DNA of 64,000 nt, from positions 74,173,558-74,237,557 of the forward strand of contig NW_026262668.1 of assembly GCF_021869535.1 (NCBI RefSeq). The letters run 5' to 3'. A program made the translations under genes and the position numbers. The notes beneath the pieces are model-generated. The model had not been told where the DNA came from and made no database searches. It was given only the letters and a program-made list of their open reading frames with translations. This document shows, piece by piece, positions 24,464-35,870 of the stretch. Position 1 is the first letter of the stretch, and each line of letters starts with the position of its first letter. The DNA comes from Mytilus californianus. Taxonomy: Eukaryota; Mollusca; Bivalvia; Mytilida; Mytilidae.

Positions 24464-25427
24464 TAATACTATAAGAATGGCCTTTGCATACTCCTTTCAT
24501 ATAGCTGTATATTAATACGGCTGTCATTCGGTATATCGAGAAATGTGATCGTGAAAGAATAAGTATCGGTTGTCAAGCTTTGCGATCGGATTGTCAAAGC
24601 AATTGAATTTAACTGCAAAATCTGTTAAAATTTCCGTTGGATTATCAACAGGCAGAAAAAAATTAAAAAAAAGAAAAAAAGAAAATGTCTATCAAAATTG
24701 TTCTACTTTCTTAATAATACTGTGTACTAAGAAAAAACGCAGTATTTTTTTAGAATCACAAAAGGTGACACACAACCTGATGTAAATCATTAACAAAACA
24801 CTTTTTTGGACCTAAATTGGTCACATTCGAATAAATCATGATATTGTTACACCTGGGGTGTAGGGGTTCAGATTCCAAAATACAAAATCTGTATCTTAAA
24901 ACCTTGGTAGCAGGCCGAGTTAAAATATCTATCTAAACCACGGTTATTTCACAAGGATATTGATATATACATATATATCATTGGTAGCATGATAATCTCC
25001 ATCTCTAAGCAGGCGATCAGAATTCGCCTAAAAAGAAAGATTTGCAAAGTTTCAATATTTACTCAACACTATAAATATGATCAATTTAGTATAACCAGAT
25101 AACAATATGTAAAAACACTAATGAGCGACTTAGAATAATACAAGGTCCGCCCTATTTGAAATGTTTGGACGAAGTAAAAATGTACTGAATGAACGTAGTA
25201 TTTGATTATTTGCGTCTGAACTAGGTTAATGTCACAGGTCAGGTAATAATCTATGCAAAATAGTCGCGGGACGTACAAGTTATAACAATAGGTTACGGTA
25301 CAAAGTTGAGACGACTGTGGCTGGAGTGCGCCCGGTAAATAAAATAATCAGGTAAGATAAGGTTATTGCCCTGGTATCGGGTCCACAGTCTAAACGCACA
25401 ACCCGGAAAACGCTTTGTTTATACTCA
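24464..25427. other. No gene seen
   Basis: AT-rich DNA with no recognised element. 'gactgtgg' (25310s) and 'ccacagtc' (25383-25390) form a weak inverted pair. The ORFs at 24570-24785 and 25081-25278 show no domain. Confidence 0.4.
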
Positions 25428-25450
25428 GGTCCCACCAAATCAGTGGGACC
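25428..25450. repeat. Short hairpin next to a MITE
   Basis: ggtcccac, loop caaatca, gtgggacc: a perfect 8-bp stem 13 bp before the left end of the element at 25464. Confidence 0.7.
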
Positions 25451-25463
25451 TTAAGGGCTTAAG

Positions 25464-26407
25464 CCCCGCCACACTAGACCAAGACCATGAAGATCCCACT
25501 ACGATCTATAAAGAAATAAGATCGCGATGAGATCGTGGTATGGTCGGCTTCAATATTCAATATTTTATTGTTTTCACGTTCATACCACGACCTTGCTTTG
25601 ATCCTGTTTAGATCCTGTTAAAATTCCACTACGATAGTCACACGTTCTAGTACTAGTAACGATCTTGTCGCGCTCTTGCTACGTCTAGTAAGACCTAACC
25701 ACGACTTACACGATCTCTGTACGCTTCTACCAAGACCTTCCCGATCGCATATAATTACGATCTCAATGCGAGTCTACTACGATCGAACGACGACTCCACT
25801 ACGTTGTCACTGCGCTCTTCGGCCCTTTAAATATCTTGACTTTCCCATTGTTCACACAAGTTGAACTACAGGTAGAAGTTATTGCATCCGTTTTTTTTAT
25901 ATCAACAGAATGAGGTCGTGCAATAATCGTGACTAGGACGTAGTAGTATCGTAGTAAGGTCGTAATTAGGACGGCAAGCGCGTAGTAGCAGCGTACTTAT
26001 TGTCTTCCTCATCATAGTATAACCGTATCAATATCGTAGTAGAAGCGTAATAAAGACGTAGTGAAATCGGGATAGTCGCAGTGAATTGGTTGTAAGGTCG
26101 CAGCGAAATCTTTTCCATTGGCTTCCTGATTGCACCACGTTTCCAATACGTTTCCATACGATGCTTCTACGCCCATCCCGATCTTACTACGTCTGTACAT
26201 CCTTCCTACGCTTCTACTACGACTAGTTTTGGCGACGACTGCACTACGAATGTTTGGAGCATGTTCAAAGTTGGAAGTGGACCTCCACAATCATGAATAT
26301 CTTGACACGTCCTTACTACGACCTTACCACGACCACCACGATCTTACTACGACTTTCAAAATTTTTCATAAGGTCGTAGCGGGGTCGTTGTCCTAGTGTG
26401 ATTGGGG
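25464..26407. mobile_element. TIR element packed with CGTAGTA-type subrepeats
   Basis: The left end 'ccccgccacactagaccaag' and the reverse complement of the right end 'ccccaatcacactaggacaa' form imperfect TIRs. The flanks are ...cttaag and tataag..., a possible small target duplication. The interior is a dense mosaic of degenerate 'ctactacgatc/ctt' motifs. They read forward at 25490-25830, reversed at 25910-26110, forward again at 26130-26350 and reversed at 26366-26390. It is more GC-rich than its surroundings. No transposase frame is present, so it is a non-autonomous element. The ORFs at 25676-25864, 25966-26157, 26012-26290 and 26130-26396 are by-products of the repeats. Confidence 0.75.
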
Positions 26408-26420
26408 TATAAGCGAAACC

Positions 26421-26459
26421 ATTGGTCCAAATCTGTGGGAATCCGCGCATAGCCATTGG
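26421..26459 (-). promoter_or_regulatory. Two inverted CCAAT boxes (ATTGG)
   Basis: 'ccattggtcc' occurs at 26419-26428 and 26453-26462, about 34 bp apart (three helical turns). They lie 51-90 bp upstream of the ATG at 26510. ATTGG is the reverse of the CCAAT box bound by NF-Y, which works in either orientation. They begin 14 bp after the end of the TIR element. No TATA box is obvious, so this fits a TATA-less promoter. This is inference from position and motif. Confidence 0.4.
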
Positions 26460-26509
26460 TCCGATTTCGGGTCAGTAGTTCACCTCATATGCATACTAAA
26501 TTAACGATA

Positions 26510-26640
26510 ATGGCGGATTTCTCGATTCGAGTGAAAGAGAAATTAGACGGACAACGGGAATTTGAGATTGACGAAAACTTATTTAGATTGGAAAATAGCC
26601 CAGTTACAATATATTTTCCTTACATGGATGAGTTCAAAAG
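26510..26640 (+). CDS. Candidate first coding exon, unknown gene
   Basis: The ATG at 26510 (context cgataATGgcg, G at +4) opens a frame of 43 codons plus two bases, ending at a consensus donor (aaaag^gtgaaaag). The peptide starts MADFSIRVKEKLDGQREF and continues acidic and mixed (EIDENLFRLEN ... YFPYMDEFK). Its amino-acid balance resembles a soluble cytosolic or nuclear protein rather than random AT-rich translation. Two ATTGG boxes sit just upstream, and the TIR element ends about 100 bp upstream. Without splicing the frame stops right after the donor (tga at 26642), which supports an exon. I do not recognise the family. Downstream exons are not identifiable by eye; the gene would run rightward. 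An untranscribed chance frame remains possible. Confidence 0.45.
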
Positions 26641-26649
26641 GTGAAAAGG

Positions 26650-27159
26650 GGTGTCAAGGGTTAGAAATGGCGAACTAAAGCTTGGAAGTGAGCGGTAACC
26701 TTGGAACTGATATACCGACACACATGTGGCGGGGAAAAACAATGAGAACGAATTCTGTGCTAGCCTTAACATCCCAAAAGGAGCATAATAACAATATGAT
26801 TTACTCATGAAATAGTAATAACAACATAATTTGCACATGAAACAGTAACAATATTTCATACACAATACGAACAACAAGAACAAGAAACTGAGCAGATATT
26901 CTAAAATAAATAATATTGCATACAACATCCCTGACATCCTTACCCCTAAACTGTAACAATATATTTGATACTTTGATCTTGTGTGTGTCTGATAGTGCAG
27001 TAAAATTAAATTAACGTATTCCTAAAAAAGGTTGCGATCATTTTTTAAAGAAGGATTGTGGATTTTTAATCAAAATTGATCGTGAAAGATCAGGCAACGC
27101 GTTATTGTGATCGTGAAAGCAATGCGTGACTAGACAAGACTGAATTAGTTTTTTTTATT
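26650..27159. other. No gene seen
   Basis: This would be intron if the 26510 exon is real. 'aaattgatcgtgaaagatcagg' and 'gtgatcgtgaaagcaatgcg' give a short direct repeat near 27075-27125. The minus ORF at 26620-26937 is rich in Tyr, Cys and Phe from a low-complexity acaataacaa stretch. Confidence 0.4.
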
Positions 27160-27250
27160 CGTTGAAGGCCGTACTATGACCTATCCATGCTTACGACTCA
27201 GGATTGTTGTCTAATTGGCAATTATACCACATCTTCTTTTTTTTTTAAAT
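27160..27250 (+). repeat. Retroelement 3' tail end (sense)
   Basis: 'cgttgaaggccgtactatga', 'gattgttgtctaattggcaa' and 'ttataccacatcttcttttt' are the extreme 3' end of the tail, terminated by a T-rich run. Confidence 0.7.
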
Positions 27251-27829
27251 TATAATGAGACAAATATTTTTGGCATTGGTGTACTGTAGCTGATTGAACG
27301 TGTGATGTTTTGGTTTAATCGACTACAGCCTTATTTCATACAAAACCTTTCTAAAACACTCAATGAAAAAAATAATACTTATTATATTTATATTTATATA
27401 CAAGAAGTACTTCTGTGGTCATTCACAGAGGAAAAATATACACAATTGATGTTAAAAGTCTAGCTCTTTCTGATCATAAATGAATGAGAACAGTTTAATT
27501 TATATATCTAAATACATATTTAATTTGTTATCATTTAAGAAGCACACATAACTAGACATCAGGATAATAAGGTCACCTGGAGCCTAACTTGTCCAAAAAT
27601 AAATATCTTTGTATCTATAATGTGAAATGCATTTGCGAATGCGCCAAGTGAGAGGGGTTCTTGGGCTCTTCCCTGGAAATATATTGAATGCGTACGCATT
27701 TATATATGTTATAGTACCCAACTAGTGGTGAAAATTCCAAGTTTCGTACCTCGGGTGTGGCTGTATTTTTTTCCTAGCTTGGTCTGTAAATTTACCGATT
27801 GTGTTCTTTTTCCCGATCGTAAAAATATA
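27251..27829. other. No gene seen; possible SINE scrap
   Basis: AT-rich DNA. 'gcgccaagtgagaggggttc' with 'ttgggctcttccctgg' (27641-27675) resembles the B-box region of the SINE head at 20105-20160, but it is too short and altered to be sure. Confidence 0.4.
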
Positions 27830-28170
27830 AAAATAAGGAGATGTGATATGATTGCCAATGAGTTAACTCTCACCCAGAGACCAAATGACGTATAAGTTAG
27901 CAACTATAGGTCACCGTACGGCCTTCAACAATGAGCAAAATTCATACCGCATAGGAAGCTATAAAAGGTCCGAAATGACAAATGTAAAACAATTCAAATG
28001 AAAACACGAACGGCCTGATTCAAGCACAATACAATAACTTCAAGTAAAATATGATACACAGCAACAAACGACAACTACTGAATTACAGGCTCCTGACTTG
28101 GGACAGGCAAATACATCATGTGACGGGAATCAGCATGTTTGCGAGTGCCCAACCCTATCTAATACATTGT
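27830..28170 (-). repeat. Retroelement 3' tail (antisense), longer copy
   Basis: 'ggagatgtgatatgattgcc', 'caccgtacggccttcaacaa', 'aagctataaaaggtccgaaa' and 'aggctcctgacttgggacag' appear in the order expected for the reverse of 10916-11486. The 27160-27250 copy faces it 580 bp upstream. Confidence 0.75.
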
Positions 28171-29440
28171 AGGGACCTTCAAATGTTCAGACGAGGGATT
28201 AAATTGAGTTGTGGTAAGATATATGACTGTTAACTATATGACTCTCTGTAGAGCGCATGGACCTGAATGTATTCGAATATATAATTTCATTCTTGAGGAC
28301 GTTCGTGTAGAATTTACGTCATACCACCACAACATGTTTGGCTGCTTATTTGGCCGGTACGAACACAAACCGCTTTGCGAGAACTTCAAGTTTGTTTCTT
28401 ATTCTAGAAATAGACATATTTATGAACCCTTTTATCTATAATAAGTCTGGATTCGCTTGCCGGCATAGCAGAAGACGCTTATCTTGCGGACACATCCGGT
28501 CTCGCTCGGTTTGGAGATAATAAGTTACCATAATGTTTTTTTTTCTCCTGGTATGTATCTTCAAAAAATGTTGGTTTTTTTTAATTTAAAGGGATAGGCA
28601 ATTCCGTTACGATAAGTACGCAGCACTAGAGTATACATAAAAACTCTTTCTAACTCTAAGTCAACATATATCCGGATGTAGTGATCCTGCTAACTGTTAA
28701 CGCTTTTTTTCAGCTCGAACCTTAAAAAAATTAGCTTGTCGTATCTAATACAATTAAGTCATGGCTATCATTCATTGTTTCAACCGCCGATATTTAGACA
28801 ATGCGTGTCATTTAAACATTTAAACACAACGAATTTAAACCGGGAATTATTACGGGATTTGTTAAACTTTAAAATTTTATATACAAAATTTCTTCTATGA
28901 AGTTGTTCTGGAGACTGACCCAAGCAGCCAAGAAGGCCTTGAAACCGCATGACAAGGATACCAAATGCGTTTATACCACTCGCATTGCACGAGAAAGTCA
29001 ATAAACAATATGTAATCATACAAAATGTATTTAAATGCAAAGACTATTATCACAAGTTAATGATAACTTCGTTGTTTTTTCTGCAAAATTTATTAATAAC
29101 AATATCACAATTGAAATTCCGTTGTTATATAAAATCAATATAATTCCTTCTCTTTTGCATTTCATCAATACCGGTAAAGACTAAAAAGGAAATACCATGA
29201 TGAAAAATTGTTTGGAAAAAAAAATGAAAAATTGATACCCTCAAACAGCAAAAGATACAAGTTAGGATTATGATATTTTATAACTTACTTAATTTTGCTA
29301 AAGACAGTTCCAAACTTTGTTATTAAAAACTAACTTGTAATTGCATATGCGTTTTTCGTCGGCTTGGTGACGTCTGGAGTATGGCTTCATCATCCAGGTT
29401 CTCAGTGAGAATGTATCATCTCCAATCATGAAGTATTGTT
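28171..29440. other. No gene seen
   Basis: 'cggacacatccggtctcgct' near 28480 loosely repeats 'cgacgcacctggtctcgctc' near 16611, so a decayed repeat may be shared. The overlapping ORFs 28051-28520 (+) and 28780-29040 (-) have no recognisable domain. Confidence 0.4.
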
Positions 29441-30080
29441 TTTTTTTTGTCATCTTACCCTCAAATATTGAGTTCTTCGAATTTTTTTTTCATTTTGTCT
29501 TTCAACTGTTTTGATTCTAGCGCCTCTGATGAAAAGCGTCTCTGGCGTGTTAAATTGAAATAGTTTATGTCTGGTTATCTTATAATCACTTTGATTAGTG
29601 CTTACATTACCAAACTTATAAACTATCGGTACATGTTAGCTCTCCAAACAAACTATTACCCAATATTTCAAATTGAATCAGTTTTTGTTATCAGGACAAT
29701 GGATAGAAAAGACATACAAATAAAGAAAATGCAGATAGTATTTAAAGGCATTTCTTTGGTTGACAAAGTATAGGAAGATCATTCCGTCGAATGGTTGATT
29801 GTCATTGTTTGAAATCACATAAGAAAGGAAAGGTAAAATGATAAATTATTCATACTTTCAATATATGATACAAGATAATGACAGACACTGTTCGTAAAAT
29901 GAATATCAAGTTATTGTATATGTTGAAGGTCGATATTATAGTGCTGTTAACTGGCTGTTTCTGTATTGGCCATGTTATAGATTTGAGGTCAGCTGTATTG
30001 GCCCCGAGACTCGTAGGGGCAAGGTCCAAAATAAGCAAGAAGTCGAGGAGCATTGAGTACCAAAAAAATCAGAACATTTC
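29441..30080 (+). repeat. Pieces of mussel repeats
   Basis: 'gattctagcgcctctgatga' with 'aaagcgtctctggcgtgtta' at 29515-29555 belongs to the 'tcactgatgagtctttt' family. 'aagtcgaggagcattgagta' near 30040 is a block of the same family. Between them the sequence is AT-rich without features. Confidence 0.45.
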
Positions 30081-30921
30081 CGATTAAAATTGTCACAAAA
30101 CACGGAACATGATTTAAACTGTTCTTTTTAGCTAATTTTCTGTTACTAATAATGATAGAAATGTTTCTTATGCATAAAGATACGTCCAAAGTTTGGCGAA
30201 CCGTAAAAAATGCAATCGAAAGTGAATGTACATATCCTGTAAGACATTTTACTGTATTGGACCGGGCTTAAAAGCTGCATTCATTAGAGATGTGCATATC
30301 AATAGCTGTTACAATTTAGTTCACATGTATCGTAACACATGTGCAAAACTTGTCGATTTCACTGTATTAAAATTCAAACTGAAAAAACTACAGAAAACAA
30401 AACAAATTAATACTTTAGAACTTGAAAAAATTTACAAAATAAGAATGAAATAAAATTTCGCAGAATTCCATGAATGCTCTTGGCGTGTACAACTAACGTC
30501 ATTTCAACACATAACGCCATACGAACAAAAACTTTCAGGCTGACGTTATGTCGTAACGTGTACGCTTCAAATTCGCGGAAAGTATTGCATTTTAAAAATA
30601 AAGTTTTGAGGTAGGTGCTGTTTTATTTTTGATTCTATTGCATTATTCGCACATTTATACATTTAATCAAGACTTTATGACGGCTCACTTTTAAGTTACT
30701 GTTGATTTGACGGTAAACAGTAGCTTGCGGAAAAAGATGTTTTGGTTTGGTTTTAAAAGGATTAAACACATTTATTCTAGGGGTTATTTAAAAAATAGTG
30801 CATCCAATCCATATACTTATTGGAACTTCTTAGCTTTATATTACAGGGGTTACAATAGAACAGCAACAATCAGGACACCCTTTATTTCGCTTCAGTTTTT
30901 TAAATTACTGTATTGGTCCTA
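30081..30921. other. No gene; one MITE scrap
   Basis: 30755-30825 ('ctaggggttatttaaaaaat') resembles one arm of the MITE at 46151-46310. 'aatttcgcagaattccatga' near 30455 and the 'tgacgtcat' blocks resemble sequence just right of that MITE (46315-46400) in the opposite direction. The frames at 30226-30453 and 30707-30925 have no domain. Confidence 0.4.
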
Positions 30922-30925
30922 TTAA

Positions 30926-31539
30926 GGTGGCTGGGGTGTCTTCCTCCATCTTGGATTTTGAAGTAGCAGATGACAGTTGGTCTAGATCTTTAATGAAATG
31001 TGCAAATTTTGAGAGTAGTATGTAGTTCATGTGTAAGACTTTTCATGTTAATATAGAAAATTATGTGTTTTATCATATTTACGGCTGTATTTTCTAAAAA
31101 AAACACAATATTTTTGTTTGATTCATTTTTGTTCAACATTGCCACATTAGGGGAGGTAACTCAGAAAGTAGGGGAGACAACTCAGATAAAGTAATTTTTA
31201 TAATAGAAAGTGTTGTGAATTTACCTATTTTAATATGTAGCAAGAAAACAAGTCCGGTGACCCCATTTTTTCTTTTTCTTATCTGAAAGCATGTTATAAG
31301 AGCTATCTTCTCACATTTTATCTTAAAATTCTATGGTGTAGTTTTCTTTTTATCACACAAAATTGGATTTTCCATGCATAATCTATACAAAATCTGACAA
31401 TTTTGCAGAACCTGTAGCGTGAAAAAAAGTCCGGTGACCCATACTTTTTATTATATTTTGGAAAAAAGCATGATAAAAACTACATTTTGACAAATTATTA
31501 AAAAATTCTATGGATTTAAATTAAGACCCTCCGTCCACC
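30926..31539. mobile_element. 614-bp non-autonomous element with TTAA flanks
   Basis: The ends GGTGGCTGGGGTGTCTTCC and (reverse complement of the right end) GGTGGACGGAGGGTCTTAA form imperfect TIRs. TTAA directly flanks both sides (30922-30925 and 31540-31543), the target duplication typical of piggyBac-like insertion. The interior contains a diverged 177-bp tandem duplication: 'agtccggtgacc' at 31251 and 31428, each followed about 75 bp later by 'aaattctatgg'. No coding frame is present. Confidence 0.65.
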
Positions 31540-31543
31540 TTAA

Positions 31544-33011
31544 AATCGAAATACGTGATGTAAGCTAATAGATAAAACAAACAATACACAATTAAATCTC
31601 GATTTAATAAATGAACACATTTTAAAGCTTGTTATAAGTCAGTCAAAAAGCTTTGGCAGTTGTTATTTCTGCTGTTGCTACCACCAACGTGTAGAAAGCA
31701 TATCGCTTATCTAGGAAACATACATTTGTCACCATTCACTACATGAATTATTGATCTAGTAGTCTGAAAGTCTTTAGATATAGAATATTACAGTATTATG
31801 AATAAATCCAATACATATGGAGTATTTTCTATTATGTTGCTTATAAAATATTTTGTGAAATTCGAGAGGCATAAACTGTATCATCAATAAGTTATCTAAC
31901 ACTAACATTTTATCAGAAATATATATTGAACACCATTTTTGATTTTCAACCTTTTTCATTATGACTAAACTTGACAAACTCATGAACATTTTATTGGAAA
32001 ATCGAAGCAGTCTATTGAGCTTATTTATTTCTTAACGGAATGGATCATGAAATTCTGACCATAAAGTGAGTTATTTTTTATATTGTTTGACATGCGTCAA
32101 TGACTTACTAATCATTTTGATTTATTTATATTATTTCTAATACATGTCTATTCTTTTTACCCTAATATCACCACTCTTACTTTTGAAGAATACACATATG
32201 ATGTAAACTTTTTTTGTAATGGTGATGTAAACAAAATACAAATGTAAGTGTATTGCAGTTGAGTACAGAATATGTACCAGAGACTTCAATACCATGATAC
32301 AGAAGGTATTCGATATGAACTGATCATCTGCTGTTTTATTTACCTGCTCTACAGTTAAGTTCTTTGTTTGTCAGATTTAGATGAAACAATTAACATAAGC
32401 GAAACATACATGATATGAAGTGTAAAACTACGTTGCCAATTTCGTGTTTCAAAAGTCGAACATGCTTCTTTGTATGGTTATATTCAATTAAGTTGTCTTT
32501 TAAAAAGTTCGAAAATAATGTCTAATCGATTGTTCACTATCAAATAACAAAAATAAATTTCATAAAAGAAACATTCAAAATATCAAATGCATTTTAGTAC
32601 CATTGCTCTTCTGTGAAATTTTACATAGCAAACATTTTGAATAGTTTCAAAATTTTAACCTTTGGAACCAATAAAAGAAACTAATGAAAATATACTATTT
32701 TCAAAGTTTGGAATCAATAAAAGGAACTAATAAACATATACTATCAAATTGCAATTTGTTTTACATAAAAATAGATTGGATTGTAATGTTTGATAATACG
32801 TAATCTACACATTTGATTTCAGTATAATCAATACTGCAATTTAAACCAAGTGTTTAATTATATTCTTAATGGACCAAAGTAAGTGTTGGTACTTAAATTC
32901 CAATTTCCATTGGTGACAATAAATTATGGATTATTCCTTATACAAGTCTTACGAATTTCATTGTTTCCCTTATTTTACACACTCGAACGGTCTATTGTAT
33001 AAATTATATAC
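31544..33011. other. No gene; small tandem duplication
   Basis: AT-rich DNA. About 32656-32750 holds two copies of a 47-bp unit ('ggaaccaataaaagaaacta' / 'ggaatcaataaaaggaacta'). The ORF at 31774-31989 has no domain. Confidence 0.45.
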
Positions 33012-34355
33012 GACATATACACACCAGACTTAAGCTAGCGACCACTTACAGCGACCAATCAAACTAGAGACCAATTACAGCGACCAATCAAATTAGCGAC
33101 CAATTCAATCGACCACTAAAGTTAGCAATGAGAATCAAATTGTCAAAGAATCATAATGCGGTATGTGTGAAAACCACAAAACCCCATTATGAAAAAACGT
33201 TCTGTTAAAAAGAAATTCCAGCTACCAGTACGATATATATTGTTTTTTAACTTTTAAATGACCAGAGAAATCCAGCATTTGAAATGAAAGTGGGACACAT
33301 CAACACCAATGACGTCTGTAGCTGAATGCATTAACTAACTTGATTGCTAAATGCCGACATATTGATATCAATGAGTAAAGAAATATATAGTTTCAGTAAA
33401 AAAAAACGTTAAAACATCTTAATAAAGCCTGTGTCAGATGTATGATGTTTGATGAAATTCTGTATATGTCTATTATTAATACAGTCTTTGTAAATGAACT
33501 ATTTTTATCTCGCTGCATCCAAACACATACTAAATATTATCATACATGTATCTATATAAATGAAAGTGCGCCCCCTCCCCGGATTTTACATCATCGGGAA
33601 AGGGACAAGTTGGGAAAATAACCATATTATGACGTCTTCCTGTGTTTTCCAAACTCTAAACCTATCATATTGTAAACTTGTATCAATTATTGCAAATAAA
33701 ATATTAAAGACGTCTATCTCCTATGAATATAATAGCTATATAATAGCACATGGCGGATCAGAAATGAGAATAAAAAGTAAACACATTGAATTAAAAAAAA
33801 AACCAGAATATTTCTCCATGATGATTTGCTCGCACAATCATTTTCCATATGAAGTGAACCATAAAACTTGTTTAAAAATGTTGATTTTGGCATTTGATTC
33901 AGAAAGATCACGTTATAATGAACATGTGTACTAAGTTTCAAGTTGATATGACTACAACTTCATCTTCAACTACATTAATTAATAACGTTAACCTAATGCA
34001 GTATGAATGGACGGACGGACGGCTAAAGGAACGGACGAACGGATAAACGGACAAACGAACGAACGAACACACAGACCAGAGAATACCATGCGCTTAACTA
34101 TCATAGGCCGAGCATAGAAATATATATTTAATGTGAGTTGACTTAAACTTATTCCTTAATACAATGTATATGCTTTCAAATAAATGAAATAAGGAAAAAA
34201 CTATGTGCGATAGAATTACTATATACTGGCTTTCCATACACTCGACATCCTCATATATCCTGTATTTTTTAGAAAAGGAACTTTTAATGTCTGTTTCCTG
34301 TACTAAATATGAAAACATATGGAAGAACAAACTGTAAGAGTGTATCTCATGCCGA
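33012..34355 (+). repeat. Large palindrome, left arm
   Basis: This arm is matched in reverse by 37301-38390 plus 35870-36094. Landmarks found on both sides include the 'gcgaccaatcaa' triplicate (33035-33115 / about 38325-38360), 'aaccacaaaacc', 'ttttccaaactctaaac', 'ttggaaaataaac'-like blocks, a GGAC/CGAA tetranucleotide tract (34010-34070 / 37355-37420) and 'tttccatacactcgacatcc' (34230s / about 35970). The arms differ by many substitutions and small gaps. The ORF at 33560-33934 lies in this arm and is not preserved in the other, so it is probably not a gene. Confidence 0.85.
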
Positions 34356-34461
34356 TAATAAGTACTTTCAAATGAAATTATACGTGCACTATTTTGTACG
34401 GCATGCACCCTTACTTGAAAGAAATGTTTCTGATTAAAATAAAATGTACACTTTCAAAAAT

Positions 34462-35150
34462 AACTTTGAACCCCTACAATTCGCGAATGGGCATAACTCC
34501 TAAAAAACATTTCAGTGGGACCTTCCCTAAGTTATTACCTTTCATTTAAGCAATGTCCGGTAAAGAACTTTGCCGTACGGAGCTGACGAGGCTTACCAAA
34601 AGAGTAGGTGAGACACGTAATTTTTTTTTACAGCAACTTTGAACCCCTACAATTCCCGAATGGGCCTAACTCCCAAAATAACATTTCAGTGGGCTATTCC
34701 GAAAGTTATTACCTTTCATTTGAGCCTGTTTGGTAAAGAACTTTGCCGTACGGAGCTGGTGAGGCTTACCGAAAGAGTTTAGGATGGACACGTAATTTTT
34801 TGTACAGCAACTTTGAACCCCTACAATTCCCGAATGGGTCTAACTCCCAAAAAAACATTTCAGTAGGCCCTTTCCTAAGTTATTAACTTTCATTTGAGCC
34901 ATGTCCGGTAAAGAACTTTGGCGTACGGTGCTGGCGAGGCTTACCGAAAGAGTGTAGGGTGAACACGTAATTTTATTTTTACAGCAACTTTGAACCCCTA
35001 CAATTCCCGTATGGGCCTCACTCCCAAAAAAACATTTCAGTGGGACCTTCCCTAAGTTATGTCCCAGAAGGTTCTAACCCACAAAAAAATATTTTAGTGG
35101 GTCCTGCTCTGATTTATTACCTTTCATTTGAGCTATATCCGATGGTCAGT
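34462..35150 (+). repeat. 174-bp tandem satellite, about 4 copies
   Basis: 'ctttgaacccctacaattc' starts at 34464, 34637, 34811 and 34988 (periods 173, 174, 177). Each unit also has 'acatttcagtggg', 'ttaccttt(c)atttgagcc', 'aaagaactttg.cgtacgg' and a T-rich end with 'acagcaa'. After the fourth start the array jumps to a more diverged partial unit (35057-35150). It lies at the centre of the large palindrome and abuts the LINE relic. Confidence 0.9.
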
Positions 35151-35870
35151 AATTTTTAACTTCGTTTGGTGAACTATTTTTAAGGACAGGTATGTCATTA
35201 GCTTTTTGCCATTTACTCGGAAATTCAGCTTTCCTTAACGACATATTAAATAATTAGCAAAGAGGATAACATGTCAAATTCAGATGCTTTAGAAGGATTT
35301 AGAACATTCAAGGCATCCTCAATTTCTGTTTCCAATTTCGTTTAAGTTGTTAACAGCATCGTTAAGGTTACTTAGGTTATCGGCCTCTACGTCGTCTAAG
35401 TTAGATTGTGAAGCAAAGTAAGAGTTGAATTCATTTGCCTTTTCAATATCATCAAAAATTAATGTTCCATTCCTTTGAATGGTTGGTATACCATTATCGC
35501 TAGGCTTAATACCAGAAAATTGTTTAACTGTTTTCCACCAGTTAGTGCTAGACGGATTACCATTCATAATTTTGTTTATAAGGTTATTATTGTAATCTTC
35601 TTTAGATTTCCTAACTAGTCTAGTGACTTTGTTTCTTATTTTTTTTAAATTCATTCCAGTCAGATTGTTTATTGAATTTATTTTTTTCTATTCTTTTTCC
35701 TAATATTTTTTTTAATATCATTTTTTAGCCATTTGTTTTTCCGAACTGTTATAGTTTTATTGGGGATACTTATAGCAGCTGCTTTAAGTATCATGGCGTA
35801 TTTGTTATGTTCTCGGTTACTTCGTCTACGCTGTCAGATGCCATTAGCGTGTCCCAGTCAACTTCACCTT
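35145..35870 (-). pseudogene. LINE ORF2 fragment (linker and start of RT)
   Basis: Read on the minus strand, this encodes the stretch between the endonuclease and reverse transcriptase of a Jockey/CR1-type LINE. It starts with DWDTLMASDSVDEVTE, followed by ITVRKNKWLKNDIKK. The open frame 35654-35319 contains RKSKEDYNNNLI, WWKTVKQFSGIK and KANEFNSYFASQ. After a frameshift, EDALNVLNPSKAS marks the entry of the RT domain. A gap of roughly 25 residues follows, then SLRKAEFPSKWQKANDIPVLK and NEVKNY. At least three frameshifts and the internal deletion make it dead. The catalytic YADD region is absent. It sits in the palindrome centre next to the 174-bp satellite. Confidence 0.85.

Noticed and set aside
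25966..26396. Overlapping Arg/Thr-rich ORFs on both strands
   Set aside because: They read through the CGTAGTA subrepeats of a TIR element. Mutual overlap on both strands argues against coding.
28780..29040. Minus ORF with GLLGCLGQSPEQLHRR
   Set aside because: It looked protein-like at first, but it has no splice or start context, no domain and no second copy to compare.
33560..33934. 124-codon ORF, the second longest in the window
   Set aside because: It lies in a palindrome arm; the homologous sequence in the other arm does not keep the frame. No domain is visible.
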